DNA from: Acidobacteriota bacterium
GTDB taxonomy: Bacteria > Acidobacteriota > Vicinamibacteria > Vicinamibacterales > UBA8438
Direction: 5' to 3'
Assembly: GCA_022562495.1 (NCBI GenBank)
Contig: JADFPE010000006.1
Coordinates: 1 to 48,230 of the forward strand
DNA: 48,230 nt
Part shown: positions 1 through 9,840 of the stretch, piece by piece
How the letters are laid out: the number at the start of each line of letters is the position of its first letter
Numbering within the stretch: the stretch's first letter is position 1
Notes under the pieces: generated by a model
Database searches by the model: none
What the model saw: the letters and a program-made list of their open reading frames with translations, nothing else
Told to the model about the DNA's origin: nothing
Translations under genes and position numbers: made by a program

Positions 1-184
1 TTCACCACCATCCGGACTTACCACGAATGTCGGGAAGCCTGATCCCTCTCTACACTCATGGTGTCCCAACCCGCCGACGAGGACTATGACGGTGGTCATC
101 AAGTTGGTTGATTGCCACGACTTTGCACCGACAAACTCTTGACACCAGCATGCGTACCTCTGAGAATGGATCAGGAATTTAGCC
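1..184. other. Gene-free left edge, less GC-rich than the rest
   Basis: No convincing coding sequence is visible on either strand. The composition is less GC-rich than the housekeeping part of the window. The right end carries the candidate promoter and ribosome binding site of the chimeric recombinase gene. If the recombinase belongs to an element integrated at the tRNA-Leu 3' end, this stretch lies inside that element. Confidence 0.5.
139..167 (+). promoter_or_regulatory. Candidate sigma-70-type promoter for the chimeric recombinase
   Basis: A perfect -35 hexamer TTGACA (139-144) is followed after 17 bp by GAGAAT (162-167), which matches 4 of 6 positions of TATAAT. An AGGA motif at 173-176 sits 8 bases before the ATG at 185 and would serve as ribosome binding site. 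Spacing is ideal but the -10 is imperfect, so this is a prediction. Confidence 0.5.
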
Positions 185-1246
185 ATGGCTAAACTATCTC
201 GAATCAGAGCGGTGGCAACATTCATACTGGTTCTGTCTGCCGCAACACCCCAAATGGCCGCCGTTGCTTCCCCCAAGCCGATAGTCGTCTGCACCACCAC
301 CATGATCGCCGACCTCGCGCGGAATCTGGCCGCCGGGAGATTCGAGGTGAAGGGAATCATGCGTCCCGGCGAGGATCCCCACCTCTACGACCCCAAACCC
401 CTGGACGCCATCACGACCGATGACATCGAGGCGTTCCGGGATGCCCGCAAGGCCGCCGGTCGGTCAGCGGTCACCGTCAACCACGACCTCAAGCTGCTGA
501 GGAAGATGTTCAACTGGGGGATCCGCAAGGGCTACGTGGAACGAACACCGTTCAAGATCGGAACCGAGCCAGCGATCACGCTGGAGAAGGAAATCCCGAG
601 GTCCCGCAGATTCGAGACCGAAGAGGATGAGCAGCGACTGCTCAATGCCGCAAATCCTCAACTGCGGGCCGTGATCATCGCCATCTTGGACACTGCATGT
701 CGTCCGGGGGAGATCCTCTCTCTTCAGTGGAGGGACGTGAACCTGGGGCGTCGGGAACTGACGGTCCAAGCGGTGAAGTCCAAGACCCGAACCGCCCGAA
801 TGATCCCGATCTCCTCAAGGCTCGCGGCTGTGTTGGAGATGCGCCGACTGGATCCGGCGGGGAAACCGTTCCCGCCAGAGGCGTATCCGTTCGGCAACGC
901 GGTTGGGGAGCGGTCCACGTCTGTCCGCACAGCGTGGGAGAACGCCCGGGACGAGGCAGGGCTGCCTGGGTTTCAGCTTCGGGATCTTCGACACGAGGCT
1001 GGGTCACGGTTCGATGAGGCTGGGGTCTCCATAAACTATGTGAGCAAGCTGCTCGGGCACGCCGACCTCACGACGACCACCAGATATTTGAACATCAATC
1101 GCCGGGGGTTGCATCGGGCGATGCAGCAACTGGAAGACCACCGCACAGAAAATCTTGCACAAACCTTGCACACGCCGTCTGAGGACGCACAGGACGTTGT
1201 GCGCGAGCCAGAGCAGACTCCCGCCTCGAAGTCCAAGCCGGTCTAG
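185..1246 (+). CDS. Tyrosine recombinase (integrase) with a TroA/ZnuA-like N-terminus: gene chimera
   Basis: Residues 1-70 look like the start of a metal-binding ABC-transporter protein of the TroA/ZnuA family. There is a signal peptide (about 1-29), a first strand IVVCTTT, and the typical GEDPHLYDP segment with His66, the first metal ligand of that family. From about residue 73 the sequence becomes a phage-type integrase: a core-binding region, then a catalytic domain with Arg173 (ACRPGEIL), a Lys around 198-200, Arg269, His292 (LLGHA) and the nucleophile Tyr301 (RYLN). The usual first His of the HxxR box is Arg266 here. Most of the metal-binding domain and the first part of the integrase core-binding domain are missing. 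The frame is open across the join. The gene ends 10 bp from the tRNA-Leu 3' end, typical of integrases beside their attachment site. Whether the fused protein recombines DNA is unknown; an assembly chimera is also possible. Confidence 0.85.
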   Translation: MAKLSRIRAVATFILVLSAATPQMAAVASPKPIVVCTTTMIADLARNLAAGRFEVKGIMRPGEDPHLYDPKPLDAITTDDIEAFRDARKAAGRSAVTVNHDLKLLRKMFNWGIRKGYVERTPFKIGTEPAITLEKEIPRSRRFETEEDEQRLLNAANPQLRAVIIAILDTACRPGEILSLQWRDVNLGRRELTVQAVKSKTRTARMIPISSRLAAVLEMRRLDPAGKPFPPEAYPFGNAVGERSTSVRTAWENARDEAGLPGFQLRDLRHEAGSRFDEAGVSINYVSKLLGHADLTTTTRYLNINRRGLHRAMQQLEDHRTENLAQTLHTPSEDAQDVVREPEQTPASKSKPV

Positions 1247-1256
1247 CAGTTAGAGT

Positions 1257-1344
1257 TGGTGCGGAAGGGGGGACTTGAACCCCCATGGGACTAGGTCCCA
1301 CAGGCTCCTGAGGCCTGCGCGTCTGCCAATTCCGCCACTTCCGC
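1257..1344 (-). tRNA. tRNA-Leu, anticodon CAG, CCA encoded
   Basis: Read on the minus strand, the sequence gives a 7-bp acceptor stem (GCGGAAG with CTTCCGC), a D arm, an anticodon loop CTCAGGA with anticodon CAG, a long variable arm (TGGGAC/GTCCCA) as expected of a class II leucine tRNA, and a T arm with GGTTCAAGTCC. The discriminator is A, and the CCA end is encoded in the DNA (1257-1259). The recombinase ends just beyond this 3' end, so the tRNA is the likely attachment site of an integrated element lying to the left. Confidence 0.96.
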
Positions 1345-1373
1345 AGTGAGGGCGGCCGTCTGGCCGGACGCCC

Positions 1374-1379
1374 AGTATA
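1374..1379 (-). promoter_or_regulatory. Candidate -10 box for tRNA-Leu
   Basis: On the minus strand TATACT lies about 30 bp upstream of the mature tRNA 5' end. No good -35 hexamer is visible at 16-18 bp, so this is only a suggestion. Confidence 0.3.
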
Positions 1380-1606
1380 ACCAAGACGGCCGCACCTGCG
1401 CCAGCGACCGCCCCGCTGATGCTCGGACGACAGCGGTGTGAGTCCTGTTCTACGTGAGCGCGCCTGGGGTGGGCGGCCAGACCGCCGGCGAGCGGTCGCG
1501 TATACTTGCTCGAGAGAGTTCATCAGCGGCCCTGACGGGCCTTGCTACGGGAAGTCGGCAAGGCAACCGGACGGGTTTCAATTCGCGGCACACCAAGGAG
1601 GCTGCT

Positions 1607-3349
1607 GTGAGTGTCCAGCGCGGTGTCAGGGTCATCATCTTCTTGCTGCTGCTGGCGGTCGTCGTGTCGATGACCGGGCTGGCCGCGATGTATTTCATGG
1701 TGTCTCGGGCGCCGTCGGTGGCATCCAACGCGGTGCTCATGCTGCGCGTGCCGGGGGGGTTGTCGGAACGGCAGGCGAACCCGCTTCTGACTGCGCTCGT
1801 CGGGGACGGGCCGACGGTGCAGTCGGTGGTCAACAGCCTGCGCAAGGCGACAGTGGACCCGCGCATCCGGGGGGTCATCCTGATGCCGTCGGGTCCGCAG
1901 CTGTTGTGGGGCAAGGCGCAAGAAATTCGCGACGCGGTGCTCGACTACAAGGCGTCGGGCAAGCCGATCGTGGCGTTCCTCGAGTATGGGGGAACCCAGG
2001 AGTACTACCTGGCGTCGGCGGCCGACAAGGTGTTTCTGACGCCTGTGAGCCCGCTGGATCTGGTCGGCGTCGCCAGCTATGAGATGTTCGTCCGCGGCGC
2101 GCTCGACAAGATCGGTGCCTACCCCGACATGCTGCACGCCGGCGACTTCAAGACGGCGTCCAACTTCTACACCGAGACGACGTTCACGCCCGAGCACCGC
2201 GAGATGGCCGAGTCGCTCAACCGCGACCTCTACGAGCAGATCATCGATGGCATCGCCGATGGTCGGGATCTGGGCAAGTCCGAGGTGCGGCGGTTGGTCG
2301 ACGAGGGGCCGTTTCTGCCGGCCGACGCGGTCGAGGCCGGTCTGGTCGACGGGCTCATCTATGCCGACGAGCTCAAGCGGCAGGACCCGTTCGACGAGGT
2401 CGACTGGCGCGAGATTGCCGATCGTGACTATCGGCAGATCAGCCTCGCGTCGGTGGGGTTGAACCAGGGGCGGCGTATCGCGCTGATCTACGCGGTCGGT
2501 ACGATCACCTCGGGCGGCGGCGGGGTCGATCTGCTGGGCGGGGAGGTGCTCGGGTCCGACACGCTGGTGCAGGCCATCCGCGCCGCGCGGACCGACGACT
2601 CGGTGCTCGCAATCGTGTTGCGAATCGATAGCCCGGGTGGATCGGCGGTCGCCTCCGACGTCATCTGGCGCGAGGTGATGCTGGCGAAGGCGGATAAGCC
2701 CGTTATCGCGTCGATGTCAGATCTGGCTGCGTCGGGGGGGTACTACATCGCCATGGCCGCTGACACGATCGTTGCGCAGCCGGCGACGCTGACCGGGTCG
2801 ATTGGTGTCGTGGCAGGCAAGATCACGACCGGCGGTACCTACGAGAAGGTCGGCATCACGATCGAGTCGGTCACCAGCGGCCGGTTCGCCGGGATGTACT
2901 CGCCGGTCACGCCGTTCTCCGACGACGAGCGGGCCAAGATGCAGGAGCACATCGACGCGATCTACGAGCAGTTCCTGACGAAGGCGGCCGCGGGGCGCGG
3001 TACCACTCGAGACGCCATCCACGCGGTGGCGCAGGGCCGGGTCTGGACCGGCCGTCAGGCGAAGGAGCGGGGGCTGGTCGACGAGCTGGGCGGGCTGGGA
3101 CGGGCGATTGCCCTGGCGAAGGAGCGGGTCGGCATCGATGCCGATGTCGAGGTGGAGCTGGTGATCTACCCGCGACCGAAGAGTCTGTTCGAGCTGTTGC
3201 GCGGAGGGTTCACCGTGGCGCAGGTAGCCGCCCAGCTGGGCTGGTTTCCGTTCCCGCCGGCTCGAGCGCTGGGCGTAGCAACGGCACCCCTCCGGCTGTT
3301 CCGCACCGGTGAGCCGCTGGCCCTGATGCCCGGCGTGTTCGTGCCGTAG
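1607..3349 (+). CDS. sppA: Signal peptide peptidase SppA, 67K type
   Basis: Membrane-anchored serine protease that degrades cleaved signal peptides. I place the start at GTG 1607 rather than ATG 1454 because AAGGAGG lies six bases upstream and the protein then opens with a single membrane segment (VIIFLLLLAVVVSMTGL). The product is 580 residues with two tandem ClpP-like domains, as in the long E. coli-type SppA. The N-terminal domain carries the expected catalytic lysine (GDFKTASNFY, Lys182). The C-terminal domain has RIDSPGGSA and the nucleophile serine in LAASGGYY (Ser376). Both parts of the Ser-Lys dyad are therefore present. A TATACT box at 1501-1506 could be its -10. It converges on the foldase gene, with a family A repeat between them. 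Confidence 0.95.
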   Translation: MSVQRGVRVIIFLLLLAVVVSMTGLAAMYFMVSRAPSVASNAVLMLRVPGGLSERQANPLLTALVGDGPTVQSVVNSLRKATVDPRIRGVILMPSGPQLLWGKAQEIRDAVLDYKASGKPIVAFLEYGGTQEYYLASAADKVFLTPVSPLDLVGVASYEMFVRGALDKIGAYPDMLHAGDFKTASNFYTETTFTPEHREMAESLNRDLYEQIIDGIADGRDLGKSEVRRLVDEGPFLPADAVEAGLVDGLIYADELKRQDPFDEVDWREIADRDYRQISLASVGLNQGRRIALIYAVGTITSGGGGVDLLGGEVLGSDTLVQAIRAARTDDSVLAIVLRIDSPGGSAVASDVIWREVMLAKADKPVIASMSDLAASGGYYIAMAADTIVAQPATLTGSIGVVAGKITTGGTYEKVGITIESVTSGRFAGMYSPVTPFSDDERAKMQEHIDAIYEQFLTKAAAGRGTTRDAIHAVAQGRVWTGRQAKERGLVDELGGLGRAIALAKERVGIDADVEVELVIYPRPKSLFELLRGGFTVAQVAAQLGWFPFPPARALGVATAPLRLFRTGEPLALMPGVFVP

Positions 3350-3360
3350 GGGGCCGCTCA

Positions 3361-3488
3361 AAGCAGTCAGCAGTTAGAAGAATACCGGAGGGCTTCGCCG
3401 CTGCTACCGCCTGGTACGGCCCGGGTGAGACTGACTAGAAGCCGGCGAAGCCATCCATTCCAGTGCTTCTGCCTTCTGGGGGGCCTCC
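3361..3488. repeat. Family A heptamer-armed inverted repeat, copy A1
   Basis: The left arm has GCAGTCA-GCAGTTA heptamers followed by GGAGGGCTTCGCCG. The right side has CGGCGAAGCCATCC followed by pyrimidine heptamers ending TGCCTTCTG. The inner inverted motif matches at 13 of 14 positions. It fills the gap between the convergent sppA and foldase genes. Confidence 0.7.
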
Positions 3489-3494
3489 CTAGAC

Positions 3495-5429
3495 CTAGAC
3501 CACCGCCTGCGCGAAGACGTCCAATTTGACGTCGATCAGGATTCGCGTCTTGGCGTTCTCCATGTAGGCGGCGTAGAACTGACTCTGCCGCTCGGCGATC
3601 ATGTCGCTACGCAGTGTCTCGCGCGTCGCCTGGAAGTCCGCGGCGGTCGCCTCCTGCCGTTCGTGAACGTGCAGGATGACGGCGCTGTTGCCGGTCAGCA
3701 CCGGGTCGCTGGTCTCGCCGACCGACAACGAGAAGGCCACAGCCTCGACCGCCGCGTTCAGACCGACGCCCGGCACCGCGCTGCCGCGTGCGAGGGCGTC
3801 GCTGGTGCTGACCTCCAGCTCCTCGGTTTCGGCCGCCTGGGTGAAATCCTCGGCTGTCTGCAAGAGGGTCGCGACCTCGGCGGCCCGCTCCTGCGCCGCC
3901 GCGAACGCCTTCTTGCGGATGACGTCGTCCCGCACGCGAGCCTCAACCTCTTCGAGTGGCGGCACAAACGGGGCCTGAATGCCGATGACGGTCACGAAGG
4001 CCGGACCGGTCAGGGTCTGGATCGGGCCCGCGACCTGGCCCTGCGGGAGTTGAAAGGCCACAGCGGTCACCTCCGACGAGAACCCGAGGCCGAGGATCGG
4101 CTCGCCGGGCGACACGAACCCGGTCTCCTGCGGTTCGAAGCCGCGTTGCCGCGCCGCGGCGTCCATGGCCGTTGGCGGCTCGGCGGCGGTCGTGATCTCG
4201 TCTGCCATCGCCTGGGCATACGCGCCGGCCCGCTCATCGGCGCTCTCCTGCTTCAGCAGCTCGACGATGCTCTCACGCACGTCGTCCAGCGGCTGCGACG
4301 TGCCGCCGGTCTTCTCGGTCGCCTTGATGATGTGCACCCCGAACATGCTCGACACCGGGTCGCTGATCTCGCCCTGGTCGAGGGCGTACGCGGCGCCCTC
4401 GAACTCCGGCACCATCTGGCCGGGGGAGATCGGGCCGAGATCGCCGCCGATCTCCTTTGTGCCTTCGTCCTCAGAGTATTGCCGCGCCAGCTCCGCGAAA
4501 TCGGCCCCGCCCCGCGCCTCGGCGACGATCGCCTCCGCCTGGGTCTGCACCTCCGCCGGATCCTTGCCCTCTGTGCGCAGCAGGATGTGGCTGGCGCGCA
4601 GCGTCACAGGCTCGGTGTAACGGTCGGTGTTGTAGTCGTAGTACGACTGGACCTCGGCGTCACTCGGGGTGAACGAGGCCTTCAGCGCCGCGACGTCGAT
4701 CAGCACGAAGCGCAGGCGGCGCTTCTCCGGCACCGTGTAGTCGGTGGCGTTCTGTTCGAATTGCGCCGCGACGTCCGCATCGGTGGCCTCGATGCCCTCG
4801 CGGAAGTCGTCGGCCCGGAACGAGATGGCGCTCAGACGGAGCTTCTCGCTGCGGCGGACGTGCTCTCGCCGCAGGTCCTCGTCGGTCACCGTGATCCAGT
4901 CGGTCACCGCGGCCTGCAGCCGTTCCAGCATCAGCGACCGGCGGATGTCCTCTTCGAATTGCGCCGGGGTCATCGGCGGCGACTGCGCCCGCAGCGTCTG
5001 GGCATAGGCCTGCTCGCCGACGAATTGGCCGTTTCGCTGGAACGCCGGGAACGAGACGATCCGGTCGCGCACCTCGGCATCGCTGACCGTCACCCCCAGC
5101 CGTTCGGCTTCCTGCAGCGCCGCGTGCTCGTCGATCATCTGCTGAAGAATCTGTCGGTCGAGCCCCATCGACCGCAGGATCTCGGCGGTGATCTCGCCGC
5201 CGGACTGGGCTTGGTAGCTCTGGAGCTGTCGCAGAAACACGGTGCGGAAATCACCGACCGTGATCTCCCGGTCACCGACCTGTGCCAGTACGTCGGTCAG
5301 TGCGCCCGTCACCTGTGGCGTTGGCCGGACGATCGCGGGCACATACAGGAAAGTGAAGGCCAAGATGACCAGCCCCAGGGTCCACTTCAGCCAGCCAATG
5401 TGCCGGCGCATGGAATCCAGCATCGTCAT
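3495..5429 (-). CDS. ppiD: PpiD/SurA-like membrane-anchored peptidyl-prolyl isomerase
   Basis: Periplasmic folding chaperone and rotamase held in the membrane. The start chosen is ATG 5429, which has AGAAGGAG upstream and gives an N-terminus MTMLDSMRRHIGWLKW followed by one membrane helix, the usual PpiD layout; the longer ORF start has no support. The product is 644 residues. A SurA-type N-terminal domain covers roughly residues 25-200. It is followed by a parvulin (PPIC) domain around 275-375 with the typical start ASHILLR and end FGVHIIKA, and then a second chaperone-like region. The length agrees with PpiD proteins. A family A repeat lies just downstream. Confidence 0.9.
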   Translation of the reverse strand: MTMLDSMRRHIGWLKWTLGLVILAFTFLYVPAIVRPTPQVTGALTDVLAQVGDREITVGDFRTVFLRQLQSYQAQSGGEITAEILRSMGLDRQILQQMIDEHAALQEAERLGVTVSDAEVRDRIVSFPAFQRNGQFVGEQAYAQTLRAQSPPMTPAQFEEDIRRSLMLERLQAAVTDWITVTDEDLRREHVRRSEKLRLSAISFRADDFREGIEATDADVAAQFEQNATDYTVPEKRRLRFVLIDVAALKASFTPSDAEVQSYYDYNTDRYTEPVTLRASHILLRTEGKDPAEVQTQAEAIVAEARGGADFAELARQYSEDEGTKEIGGDLGPISPGQMVPEFEGAAYALDQGEISDPVSSMFGVHIIKATEKTGGTSQPLDDVRESIVELLKQESADERAGAYAQAMADEITTAAEPPTAMDAAARQRGFEPQETGFVSPGEPILGLGFSSEVTAVAFQLPQGQVAGPIQTLTGPAFVTVIGIQAPFVPPLEEVEARVRDDVIRKKAFAAAQERAAEVATLLQTAEDFTQAAETEELEVSTSDALARGSAVPGVGLNAAVEAVAFSLSVGETSDPVLTGNSAVILHVHERQEATAADFQATRETLRSDMIAERQSQFYAAYMENAKTRILIDVKLDVFAQAVV

Positions 5430-5904
5430 CGTGCGTGCAACTCCTTCTCGCAGCCGGTCCCGTGTCGGCGTCGCATACCGGGCTCCAGGTCTGATTTGCG
5501 CAGCCTGCCGAGGCGGCGTCACCCGGCCATGGCTCAATGCTCCATTCTATGCCACGGAATTCGCGGGCGGCAAGCCGCTGACCCGGAACACCCCGCGAGG
5601 AGGCGTCAGAGGTGGTGTGGGGCGGCGGATCGGGCTGAGAATGCATCAGATTGGTGCAGTTCCGCCCCGTCGAATATGGTATATTTGCAGAGGCTGCAGG
5701 ACTTAGGGGAATTGACAGAACGATACCGAGCGGCTCCGTTCGTAACCACGGTACAGCATCGGGGACCCGCTGAACGGAGCTGCGGTCGCTCCGCCCTACG
5801 CGACGAGTGAGAATTCCGGGCAGTATTCGACCGAGGAGCAATGCCGCGGAACGGGATGCGTCGGCGGCCGCATGCCACCGTGATGACGATCGGGGACAGG
5901 TAGT
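5430..5904. other. Divergent intergenic region between the foldase and diguanylate cyclase genes
   Basis: No gene is visible. It holds a possible extended -10 (TGGTATATT, 5677-5685, plus strand) upstream of the cyclase, and a family C repeat copy in its right third. Long ORFs of the track crossing it (5272..6396 minus, 3663..5810 plus) are shadows of the flanking genes. Confidence 0.5.
5800..5880 (+). repeat. Family C repeat, copy C1
   Basis: Contains GGCAGTATTCGACCGAGGAG and a downstream GATGCGTCGGCGGCCGCATG. The first motif recurs at 28930, 35882 and 39270, and the second recurs at about 35933. It ends a few tens of bases before the diguanylate cyclase start. Confidence 0.6.
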
Positions 5905-7335
5905 ATGCCGGTAGGCGGTCACCGCAATGCGGCACGACGACCCCGGACTCTGCCCCGGTCTGGTCTGACACTCACCGTCTTTCACCACCCGAGCTCCGAC
6001 GTTGAGGCACACGTGGCGCCGCTGCGTCGCCTCAAAGGCTACCGGCTGGTCTGTCGGGCGCAACAAGAAGCGGCGGCGGGCATCCGCGCGAGCCGGGTCG
6101 GTGCGGTGTTGTGGGAGCTGGCACCGGGGCGTCGGCCGAACTGGCGACGTTTGAAGTCGCTCGCGCAGGGCATGCCGATCGTGTCCTATTCGGCGGATCC
6201 CGCCGCCGTGGTGGCCACTCGGTCCCGTGAGATCGGGTTCGATACCCATCTGAGCGCTCCGCTGAATCCGGTGGAGATCGCGCACCAGATCGCGGTCGCT
6301 GCGCCCGCCGACCTCGCGACCCGTTGGCAGCGGTCGCGGGTCTCGCTCGCGCGCTATCTCAATCGGGTCGAACCGTTGATCGAGATGACCCGGCACGTCG
6401 GCGCGCCGCTCGAGCCGGGCTCGGTGGCCGAGGCGCTGGTCAGCCGGGCCGCCGCCTGGCTGCCGGCGCCGAGCTGGACGGTGGTGGGATTGGATTCGGT
6501 CGGGGCGGCGACGCTGCTCGCGAGCTGGCGGCTCCCGCTCGAACTGGAGAAGGCTGTCTGCTCCGTCGGCGGCCGCGTGCTGCGATCCGGGCTAGAGTAC
6601 GGTGCGCGCGACCTGCGTGACGATCTACCCGGGCGCGACGTGCCGGCGATTGCGATCATCGCGTTTCCGCTACGCTGTCGGGGGCGCAGCGTGGGCGCGG
6701 TCATTGGTGTCGATACATCCCCGTCCGCGAAGGTGCCGGCGGTTCCGGCGAGCGTCAGTGCGGCTATTCGGGTGCTGTTCGAACCGGCCGCGGTCGCGCT
6801 CGACAACGCCACGCGGATGCAGCGCGCCCAGTCGCTGACCGTCACCGACGATCTGACCCAGCTCTACAACTCGCGGTATCTGTCCGAGGTGCTCCGGCGG
6901 GAAGGCAAACGGGCCTTGCGCACGCACCAGCCACTGTCGCTGTTGTTCATCGACCTCGATGGGTTCAAGGGGATCAACGACACCCACGGGCATCTCTACG
7001 GCAGCCGGGCGCTCGTCGAGGCGGGCGCCGTCATCCGGGACTGTGCGCGGGAGACCGACGTGGTCGCCCGCTTCGGTGGCGACGAGTTCGTGATGGTGCT
7101 GCCCGACACCGCCAGCGATGGCGCGCTGGTCGTCGCGGATCGGGTGCGCGCGCATATCGCCGAACACGTGTTCCTCGAGGCCGAGGGATACAACTTCCGG
7201 TTGACCGGGTCGGCCGGCGTAGCGACGTTGCCGGATAACGTTCCGACCGTCGAGCGGTTGCTGCAGGCGGCCGACGACGCCATGTACTGGGTCAAGGCCC
7301 ACGGCAAGGATGGTATCCAGCTGGCGGGCTGCTAG
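5905..7335 (+). CDS. GGDEF diguanylate cyclase with receiver-like and GAF-like N-terminal regions
   Basis: Makes the second messenger cyclic-di-GMP from two GTP. The C-terminal GGDEF domain (about residues 310-476) has an intact active-site motif GGDEF at 391-395. It also has the product-inhibition I-site RETD at 382-385, exactly five residues upstream, so feedback control is expected. Residues about 18-135 resemble a degenerate response-regulator receiver (TVFHHPSSD at the start, strand-helix alternation), but I do not see a clear phospho-acceptor. Residues about 150-300 look like a GAF-type sensor fold. It lies 29 bp upstream of mreB in the same direction, so it may be co-transcribed with the cell-shape genes. 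Confidence 0.9.
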   Translation: MPVGGHRNAARRPRTLPRSGLTLTVFHHPSSDVEAHVAPLRRLKGYRLVCRAQQEAAAGIRASRVGAVLWELAPGRRPNWRRLKSLAQGMPIVSYSADPAAVVATRSREIGFDTHLSAPLNPVEIAHQIAVAAPADLATRWQRSRVSLARYLNRVEPLIEMTRHVGAPLEPGSVAEALVSRAAAWLPAPSWTVVGLDSVGAATLLASWRLPLELEKAVCSVGGRVLRSGLEYGARDLRDDLPGRDVPAIAIIAFPLRCRGRSVGAVIGVDTSPSAKVPAVPASVSAAIRVLFEPAAVALDNATRMQRAQSLTVTDDLTQLYNSRYLSEVLRREGKRALRTHQPLSLLFIDLDGFKGINDTHGHLYGSRALVEAGAVIRDCARETDVVARFGGDEFVMVLPDTASDGALVVADRVRAHIAEHVFLEAEGYNFRLTGSAGVATLPDNVPTVERLLQAADDAMYWVKAHGKDGIQLAGC

Positions 7336-7364
7336 ACCACGAATTCCGAGGAGGACTATCTCCG

Positions 7365-8382
<1,018 letters not shown>

Positions 8383-8390
<8 letters not shown>

Positions 8391-9228
8391 TCTCCGTCGT
8401 CGCACCGGCGCGTTGCTGCTGGCCGTCGTGATCGGCCATGTGGTCGTCATCTCTGTCCAGGTCAACACCGCGTCCAGCGTGCGTGTGTTCGAAGCGGTGA
8501 CCTTCGGGCTGTTTTCCGAGGTCCAGCGAGGGGTTGCCCGGGTGGTCGGTGGCGCGACCGGGTTCTGGAACGGGTATGTGGGGCTGCGGTCTGTCCAGGC
8601 CGAGAACGACGTGCTCCGCGAGAGCGTCGCCACTCTGCGGTTCCGCTTACAGCAGGAACGTGCGGTGGCGCAGCGGGTGCGTGGTCTGGAAGCGTTGCTC
8701 GGACTCCGTCGCGACATCGGCTTCGCGACGGTGAGCGCGCGGGTGATTGCGGGCGACGCGACCCCCTATTTCCGCACAGTCACGATCGACCGGGGCACCG
8801 GCGACGGTGTCTACCGCGACTCGGCGGTGTTGTCGCCGGACGGCGTGGTGGGACGTGTGGTCAGCGACCCCGGTCCGCGGGCGGCCAAGGTGCAGCTACT
8901 GATCGACCGGAAAGCCGCCGCGGGGGCCCTCATCGAACGAACGCGCGCGGCCGGTGTCGTGGTGGGGGATGCCGGTCAGGGCGTGCTGCGGATGGAATAC
9001 GTGTCAAACCTCGAGGAGGTGCAGCTCGGGGACGTCGTTGTCACCTCCGGGATTGACGGCATCTACCCCAAGGGGTTCGTCATCGGCACGGTCGAGGTGG
9101 TGCGTCGTGGGCCTGGGCTCTACAGGACAATCTATGTACGCCCGCAAGTGGAGTTCAGTAACCTCGAGGACGTGCTGGTCATCGTTCGCGAGCCCGCGTC
9201 GTCGACGACGGCGGCGGGTGGTGAATGA
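8383..9228 (+). CDS. mreC: Rod shape-determining protein MreC
   Basis: Bitopic membrane protein of the elongasome that links MreB to the wall synthases. The ORF track begins at 8275 inside mreB; a start at TTG 8383, overlapping the mreB stop by 8 bp, gives IDLRRRTG followed by one membrane helix. The product is then 281 residues, normal for MreC. After the helix comes a coiled-coil stretch (VQAENDVLRESVATLRF) and then the beta-barrel periplasmic domain (GTGDGVYRDSAVL, DVVVTSGIDGIYPKGFVIG). The stop overlaps mreD as ATGA. Confidence 0.95.
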
Positions 9229-9746
9229 AGGCCGCCTGGGTGGGGCTGGGGCTTGGTCTGGCGCTGGCGCTGCAGACGACGCTGGCGTCGATGCTGGCCG
9301 GTGCCGGTGCGCCGGTGGACCTCGTGCTGGTGGTGGTCGTCGCGGTGGCGATTGCGGGTGGTCCGATTGCCGGGTTGTGGGCCGGCACCGTCGGTGGGTT
9401 GGTGCAGGACGCATTGTCGGGCGGGGTGATCGGTGTCGGGGGGCTCGCCAAGACGCTTGTGGGCTACGTCGTCGGGCAGTTCGGGTCCCGGTTCATGATC
9501 GCGCGGGCCTGGCAGCAGTTGCTGGTGTTCTTCTGTGGCTCGCTGGTGCACGCCGGCTGTTTCATCGGGGTCTACAGCCTGCTGTTCGACGAGGGGATGA
9601 TGACCTCCTACGGCGCCGTACTGACGCAGGCGACGGTCAACGCCGCGATCGGCGTGACGCTCGCGGCTGGGCTCCAGGCTGGACCGGGGGCGATCGAACG
9701 CCGGCGGCTGCGTCGGCGAAATCTGTCGCGTCGGTTCGGCGGTTAA
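9225..9746 (+). CDS. mreD: Rod shape-determining protein MreD
   Basis: Small polytopic membrane protein of the elongasome. The 173 residues form about five membrane helices, with the family feature of a Gly/Asp-containing loop (GLVQDALSGGVIGVGGLAK). The start overlaps the mreC stop in an ATGA arrangement, indicating translational coupling. Assignment rests on position, length and topology as well as the loop motif. Confidence 0.92.
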   Translation: MKAAWVGLGLGLALALQTTLASMLAGAGAPVDLVLVVVVAVAIAGGPIAGLWAGTVGGLVQDALSGGVIGVGGLAKTLVGYVVGQFGSRFMIARAWQQLLVFFCGSLVHAGCFIGVYSLLFDEGMMTSYGAVLTQATVNAAIGVTLAAGLQAGPGAIERRRLRRRNLSRRFGG

Positions 9747-9840
9747 TTCCCGGCGCTCAGCGTGTTGGCGCCGGGCATCTGTCGTCGCACGGGCCTTGAG
9801 CGATGCGTGGTGAGAGCCCTGCGTTGCACCGAGACTGGCG

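Noticed and set aside
1454-1606. Longer SppA N-terminus starting at ATG 1454
   Set aside because: The first 51 residues have no signal or membrane character, while GTG 1607 has AAGGAGG at ideal spacing and opens directly into the membrane anchor.
3663-5810. 715-residue plus-strand ORF
   Set aside because: It is antisense to the PpiD-like gene, rich in Arg, Gly, His and Leu without any domain, a typical shadow in GC-rich DNA. The minus-strand gene has clear SurA and parvulin domains.
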